Source: an uncultured Bacilli bacterium (GTDB taxonomy: Bacteria; Bacillota_I; Bacilli_A; RF39; UBA660). From it: a stretch of 42,103 nucleotides of DNA. Below the pieces are notes generated by a model that was given only the letters and a program-made list of their open reading frames with translations, was not told the origin of the DNA and did no database searches. Shown here piece by piece: positions 38,881 through 42,103 of this stretch. Numbering within the stretch: position 1 is the first letter of the stretch; the number at the start of each line of letters is the position of its first letter. The stretch lies in contig CALVRI010000008.1 in NCBI GenBank assembly GCA_944358525.1, positions 1-42,103 on the forward strand, given 5' to 3'. Both the position numbers and the translations under genes were made by a program.

Positions 38881-40977
38881 ATGGTTAAGACAGAACTATT
38901 AAGTCCGGCTGGAAATATGGAAACTTTGATTTGTGCGGTTAATAACGGTGCGGATGCGGTTTATATTGGTGGTAAGGTGTTTGGAGCCCGTGCTTTTGCT
39001 ACTAATTTTTCTTTAGATGAACTTAAAGAGGCTGTAAAATACTGTCATTTATATGGAGTGAAACTTTATGTGACAGCTAATACGGTAGTGTTTGAAAATG
39101 AAATTGAAGAGTTTTTAAATTATATGAAAAGTTTATATGAGATGGGTGTCGATGCAGTTATTATGCAGGATTTAGGAATGATTAGTTTAGTTAGAAGATT
39201 AATTCCTAATTTAGAAATTCATGCATCTACACAGATTAATTGTCACAATGATGAGAGTTTATATTTACTTAAAAATATGGGAGTTACAAGGGCTGTGTTG
39301 GCTCGTGAGATGAGTTTAAATGAGATTAATGAGTTGAAATGTCCTATTGAAAAGGAGATATTTATTCATGGAGCTTTATGTGTTTCTTATAGTGGGCAGT
39401 GTTTATTTAGTAGTTTGAATGGTGGAAGAAGTGGTAACCGGGGAAGCTGCACCGGCTCATGCCGTTTACCATATGAGATTTATGATGGTAAAAATAAAAT
39501 TAAAACTGATGGAAAATATTTACTTAGTACTAAAGAATTATGTTCAGTATTTAATATTAAAGATATTTTGGATGCGAATATCGACAGTTTAAAAATTGAA
39601 GGAAGAATGAAAAGCCCAGAGTATGTTGGTTATGTAACGAGGGTTTATAGAAGATTAATCGACGAATATTATACTGGTGGTAATCCTAAAGTTACTGAGG
39701 AAGAAGTATATAATTTAAAGACCCTTTTTAATAGAGAGTTTACAAAAGGATATTTATTTGAAGATGATATTTACAACAGTAAAACACCTAATCATTTGGG
39801 ATCTAAACTCGGTAAGGTTATTAAGGTTAACGATAATAAGATATACATTAAATTAGGTAATGAACTATATCAAGAAGATAGTATAAGGTTTTGTGAAAGC
39901 TTTAAAGGAATGACTGTTAATAAGCTTTATAATGAAAAAGGTTTACTTGTAAACCACGTGGATAAAGGCGGAGTTGCTATAGTGGATAATAAAGTTGGTC
40001 TTAATAGTAAAGATAACGTAAATAAAACGATTTCTAAGAGTTTAATGAGTATGATAAATAAAGTTAAACCTAAGAAGATAGCTATTTCTTTTAATCTTAA
40101 AGCCTTATGTAATAAAGAGTTAGAAATTACAATTAGCGATGGTATGAACGTTATAAGTGAAAAATCTATCTTGTTAGATAAGGCTAAAAATAAAGCAACA
40201 ACTAAAGAAGAGGTTTACTCTAAATTAAGTAAATTAGGTACTACTCCATTTTATTTAGATAAGTGTGATATTGAATTAGATAATGTTTTTATTCCAATGA
40301 GTTATTTAAATGAACTTAGAAGAAGATTATGTGATAAACTTATTTCTAAAAGATGTGAGTGTAATAATATGGTTAATTTTAAATACGAGAAAAAGATTAT
40401 AGATGAGAGTAACGACAGTGTAAGTGTTTTAGTTAGAAATGAAAAGCAATTAAAATTAGTTTTGGGTAAGTGCCGGATATATACCGAAGACTATAATTTA
40501 TATAAAAAATATAAAGGTAAAAATGTGTTTTATAAATTACCTAGGATAATGAATAAGTTTCCAGATTTTAAAAATGAAAATTTGTTAGTTAGTGAACTTG
40601 GGGGTATTTATAAATATTGTCATGATAATTATGTAATTGCGGATTATCCACTTAATATTACAAACAGTGAGACAGTTAATTTCTTACATAGTTTGGGGGT
40701 TAAAATATCGACTATTTCTCCTGAAGTTACTGATTTTGAAATGGAAAAATATAGTTATCCTACTGAAAAAATTGTTTACGGTAAACCTGATTTAATGATA
40801 TTAAAAACTTTTAGAAAAGATGGCAAATATTTAAAAAATAATATGAATAATTATTTTCCAATTATCCATGGTAACTATACAACTATTTTACATCATCAAA
40901 ATATTGATTTAAGGAAATATAAAGGCCGATATATTTTATTTGATGAGACAGAAAAAGAGATTAATGATATATTTTAA
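38881..40977 (+). CDS. U32 peptidase family protein (YrrN/YrrO/RlhA type)
   Basis: This protein of about 698 residues starts ELLSPAGNMETLICAVNNGAD, has EIHASTQINCHN and the U32 signature EIFIHGALCVSYSGQC with CLFSSLNGGRSGNRG and C-x-x-x-C-R after it. E. coli relatives (RlhA, TrhP) act in hydroxylation of rRNA or tRNA rather than as proteases, and the conserved Cys set fits an iron-sulfur type enzyme. The second half (about 330-698) resembles the C-terminal collagenase-like domain. The ATG at 38881 follows AGGTGATATTT; an earlier GTG is less likely. It ends in a strong terminator. Confidence 0.88.
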   Translation: MVKTELLSPAGNMETLICAVNNGADAVYIGGKVFGARAFATNFSLDELKEAVKYCHLYGVKLYVTANTVVFENEIEEFLNYMKSLYEMGVDAVIMQDLGMISLVRRLIPNLEIHASTQINCHNDESLYLLKNMGVTRAVLAREMSLNEINELKCPIEKEIFIHGALCVSYSGQCLFSSLNGGRSGNRGSCTGSCRLPYEIYDGKNKIKTDGKYLLSTKELCSVFNIKDILDANIDSLKIEGRMKSPEYVGYVTRVYRRLIDEYYTGGNPKVTEEEVYNLKTLFNREFTKGYLFEDDIYNSKTPNHLGSKLGKVIKVNDNKIYIKLGNELYQEDSIRFCESFKGMTVNKLYNEKGLLVNHVDKGGVAIVDNKVGLNSKDNVNKTISKSLMSMINKVKPKKIAISFNLKALCNKELEITISDGMNVISEKSILLDKAKNKATTKEEVYSKLSKLGTTPFYLDKCDIELDNVFIPMSYLNELRRRLCDKLISKRCECNNMVNFKYEKKIIDESNDSVSVLVRNEKQLKLVLGKCRIYTEDYNLYKKYKGKNVFYKLPRIMNKFPDFKNENLLVSELGGIYKYCHDNYVIADYPLNITNSETVNFLHSLGVKISTISPEVTDFEMEKYSYPTEKIVYGKPDLMILKTFRKDGKYLKNNMNNYFPIIHGNYTTILHHQNIDLRKYKGRYILFDETEKEINDIF

Positions 40978-40989
40978 TCTCTTTTAATT
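40953..40989 (+). terminator. Terminator after the U32 gene
   Basis: The 12-bp stem AAAAGAGATTAA/TTAATCTCTTTT with a short loop includes the stop codon and ends in T-rich sequence. Confidence 0.85.
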
Positions 40990-41004
40990 TTCATGGGTAA
41001 CCTT

Positions 41005-41631
41005 TTATAGTTTTTTGAGTTCATCAATAGATAGACCAGTAATTTCTGATATATCTTCTAATTTAATCTTTTTTGCAATCATTTTTTTAGCTAAATCTAA
41101 TTTTGTTTCTTTTTCTCCAGCTTCTACTCCATTCTCATAACCTTCACGCATGTAAGCTTCAATTTTTAATCTTGTTTCTTCTTTGTCGGTTAAAAAATTA
41201 ATGACTGTCTTATCATCATTTAATCTTTCCACATTTTCTTTGAACTTTTCCATCATTTTATCCCCCTTACAGAGTTTTTCTAGCTCTTTGCCTCCAAAGT
41301 CTAACATCAGTAGATGTTTTGGCGCATCTTTTTTAAATTCACTATTATAAACACTAGTAATATAACAAAAGTTTCTTTCATTTAGATATTTATAATGGCA
41401 ACTATTAACTTCTAGATTAACTGTTTTATCCTTAAACGTGACAAGCAAATCGACGGTGTTTTGATTTTCTACGGTTTTACCTATTGGCAGGACTGGGGTT
41501 TTTAATGATTAAATCGGTTACTTTTTGATTAAAGAGTTTTCCGATAAACCAAGATAAGACATCTTTATCTTTTTCAAGACAGAGTGCTTGTTGGAAGATG
41601 AGGTCTGATCTAGCTGTGAAATATTTTTCAT
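41005..41631 (-). pseudogene. Rpn/PDDEXK-family nuclease broken by two frameshifts
   Basis: Joined reading frames give an Rpn-family protein. The start ATG at 41631 has AAAGGAG 7 nt upstream and reads into A5; the expected continuation M-K-K-Y-F-T-A-R-S-D needs six A. The next frame (KYFTARSDLIFQQALCLEKD) runs to AAAAACCCC near 41493-41501, where one extra base throws it out (NPSPANR, stop). The right frame resumes as PVLPIGKTVENQNTVDLLVT. The C-terminal part (to 41005) is intact, with KGDKMMEKFKENVERL and the LEDISEITGLSIDELKKL tail. Both lesions are in homopolymers, so phase variation, decay and sequencing error are all possible. Confidence 0.7.
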
Positions 41632-41681
41632 ATATTTTCTCCTTTCGAGAGATACTATATATTAAAGTTTTTAACAATGCA

Positions 41682-41716
41682 AAAGGGCAAAATGTCATTT
41701 TACCCTTTATTTTTTT
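41682..41716 (+). terminator. Hairpin with T-tract upstream of the broken Rpn gene
   Basis: AAAGGGCAAAAT pairs with ATTTTACCCTTT with one mismatch and a 3-nt loop, followed by ATTTTTTT on the plus strand. No plus-strand gene ends here in the window, so its role is unclear. Confidence 0.45.
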
Positions 41717-41739
41717 CGAAATTTACCCATTTTCCTATA

Positions 41740-41759
41740 GGCAATTTGGGTAAATTGCC
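41740..41759. other. Perfect palindromic hairpin near the element end
   Basis: GGCAATTT-GGGT-AAATTGCC, an 8-bp stem with a 4-nt loop, lies about 35 bp outside the right end of the tnpB element. Function unknown. Confidence 0.4.
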
Positions 41760-41794
41760 TCATTTTTATGCCGCAATTTAGAGATTTACAAGTT

Positions 41795-41937
41795 GAACAA
41801 AATACCAAAATAAATTTTGGCATTAGCTTACCTCACGGCAAGCCCTTTCTACTTCATCGGGACCTAAGACCCCTCCATAGACCAGTATCGGATGGTCGCC
41901 ACCCTAATTTATATTATTTGTTTGTCAAAATTTATGT
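41795..41937 (-). ncRNA. Omega-RNA (reRNA) scaffold region of the tnpB element
   Basis: IS605-type elements make a guide RNA from the end of tnpB through the right end, with the guide read from the flanking host DNA. The region aligns over its whole length with the tnpB-less element at 27143-27270. The hairpin GCTTGCC-GTGA-GGTAAGC near the 3' end and the CCAAAATTTATTTTGG palindrome are clear. The guide would start at about 41794 and read AACTTGTAAATCTCTAA. The true 5' end, inside tnpB, cannot be fixed. Confidence 0.6.
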
Positions 41938-42103
41938 TTAGATACCTTGCTTTATTTCTTTCATATATTTTTCTAACCCCTTAAACATTATATTAACTGC
42001 TGCATTATAATCACGTTCATGCTCTGTATGACATATTGGACATTCCCATTTTCTTATACTTAAATCTTTGACTTCCTTATTTTGATAATTACAAACATTG
42101 CAT
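41938..42103 (-). CDS. tnpB: TnpB RNA-guided nuclease, C-terminal 54 residues
   Basis: The partial frame shows the zinc ribbon C-N-V-C ... WECPIC followed by the last RuvC motif in [12 protein letters not shown], with its catalytic Asp, and ends in KEIKQGI, stop. Cys spacing and DxNAA order are diagnostic for TnpB/Fanzor-type nucleases. The gene continues beyond the window. In the decayed copy at 26607 the equivalent Cys pair is lost. Confidence 0.92.
   Translation of the reverse strand, partial: CNVCNYQNKEVKDLSIRKWECPICHTEHERDYNAAVNIMFKGLEKYMKEIKQGI

Larger units (their letters stand above)
41795..42103 (-). mobile_element. tnpB: Right part of a tnpB-type element, continues off the window
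   Basis: The last 54 codons of tnpB (41938-42103) are followed by about 140 bp of structured right-end sequence ending in TTTTGTTC at 41795. The end matches the 27143 and 26607 ends. A full element probably extends past the window edge. Same family as the copy cut at position 1. Confidence 0.82.

Noticed and set aside
41477-41698. A separate 73-residue gene upstream of the Rpn C-terminal half
   Set aside because: Its first 22 residues are upstream non-coding sequence and the rest is the N-terminal part of the Rpn protein in the shifted frame, so it is one broken gene.

Overview
The window is about 42 kb of AT-rich DNA (roughly 30% GC by eye) from a low-GC Gram-positive bacterium. The gene content fits an anaerobic, probably gut-associated member of Bacillota/Bacilli: mraZ-rsmH-ftsL-pbp division cluster, rpsB-tsf, uppS-cdsA-rseP, rpsU-yqeY, a ylbD-ylbE-rsmD block as in Bacillus, an LTA-synthase-type sulfatase and a desulfoferrodoxin-type superoxide reductase. 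UGA is a stop codon here (the sulfatase, the pilin-like protein and one bacteriocin-like peptide end in TGA), so the Mycoplasma code does not apply. Genus cannot be fixed from the sequence alone.

Layout. 1-137: left end and first codons of a tnpB-type insertion sequence that runs off the window. 142-1760: AbiE-type toxin-antitoxin pair. 1850-4839: CapA-like phosphatase, a small lipoprotein and cardiolipin synthase. 4952-6142: CmpB-family membrane protein and a shortened Rpn-type nuclease. 6257-10258: division/wall operon with a putative MraZ operator. 10381-10856: scar with a beta-helix surface-protein fragment and a small HTH protein. 10894-14990: thioredoxin-fold membrane protein, cysteine desulfurase, MutL. 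15105-16945: tRNA-Thr, an unknown protein, superoxide reductase, a candidate 6S-like RNA, tRNA-Leu. 16957-22134: uppS-cdsA-rseP operon continued by an ABC exporter and a rhodanese-like protein. 22236-24962: L,D-transpeptidase, tsf, rpsB. 25083-26075: collagen-like protein. 26147-27305: yqeY and rpsU separated by decayed tnpB-IS derivatives. 27329-29648: two double-glycine peptides plus a C39 peptidase ABC transporter. 29719-34136: rsmD/ylbE/ylbD, a camelysin/TasA-like protein, an anchored unknown and the sulfatase. 34353-38787: YihY, a two-SBP/GGDEF receptor, an anchored unknown and a type-II-pseudopilin-like protein. 38881-40977: U32 peptidase family. 41005-42103: broken Rpn gene, then the 3' end and omega-RNA region of another tnpB element.

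Most notable points. (i) An unrecognised two-peptide bacteriocin-like locus with its own processing transporter. (ii) One tnpB-IS family appears four times: two edge copies, a 238-bp internal-deletion derivative and a 163-bp derivative that lost tnpB but kept the omega-RNA region with compatible stem changes. All three visible left ends sit directly behind a Rho-independent terminator. (iii) Two intact accessory genes (AbiEii toxin and the C39 transporter) have an isoleucine codon (AUA, AUC) exactly where the start codon belongs, each 7 nt after a strong GGAGG. (iv) A 6S-RNA-like fold lies between the superoxide reductase and tRNA-Leu, behind a consensus promoter.

Housekeeping genes are mostly in tight minus-strand operons with overlaps of 1-20 nt. 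Accessory genes sit alone between terminators.
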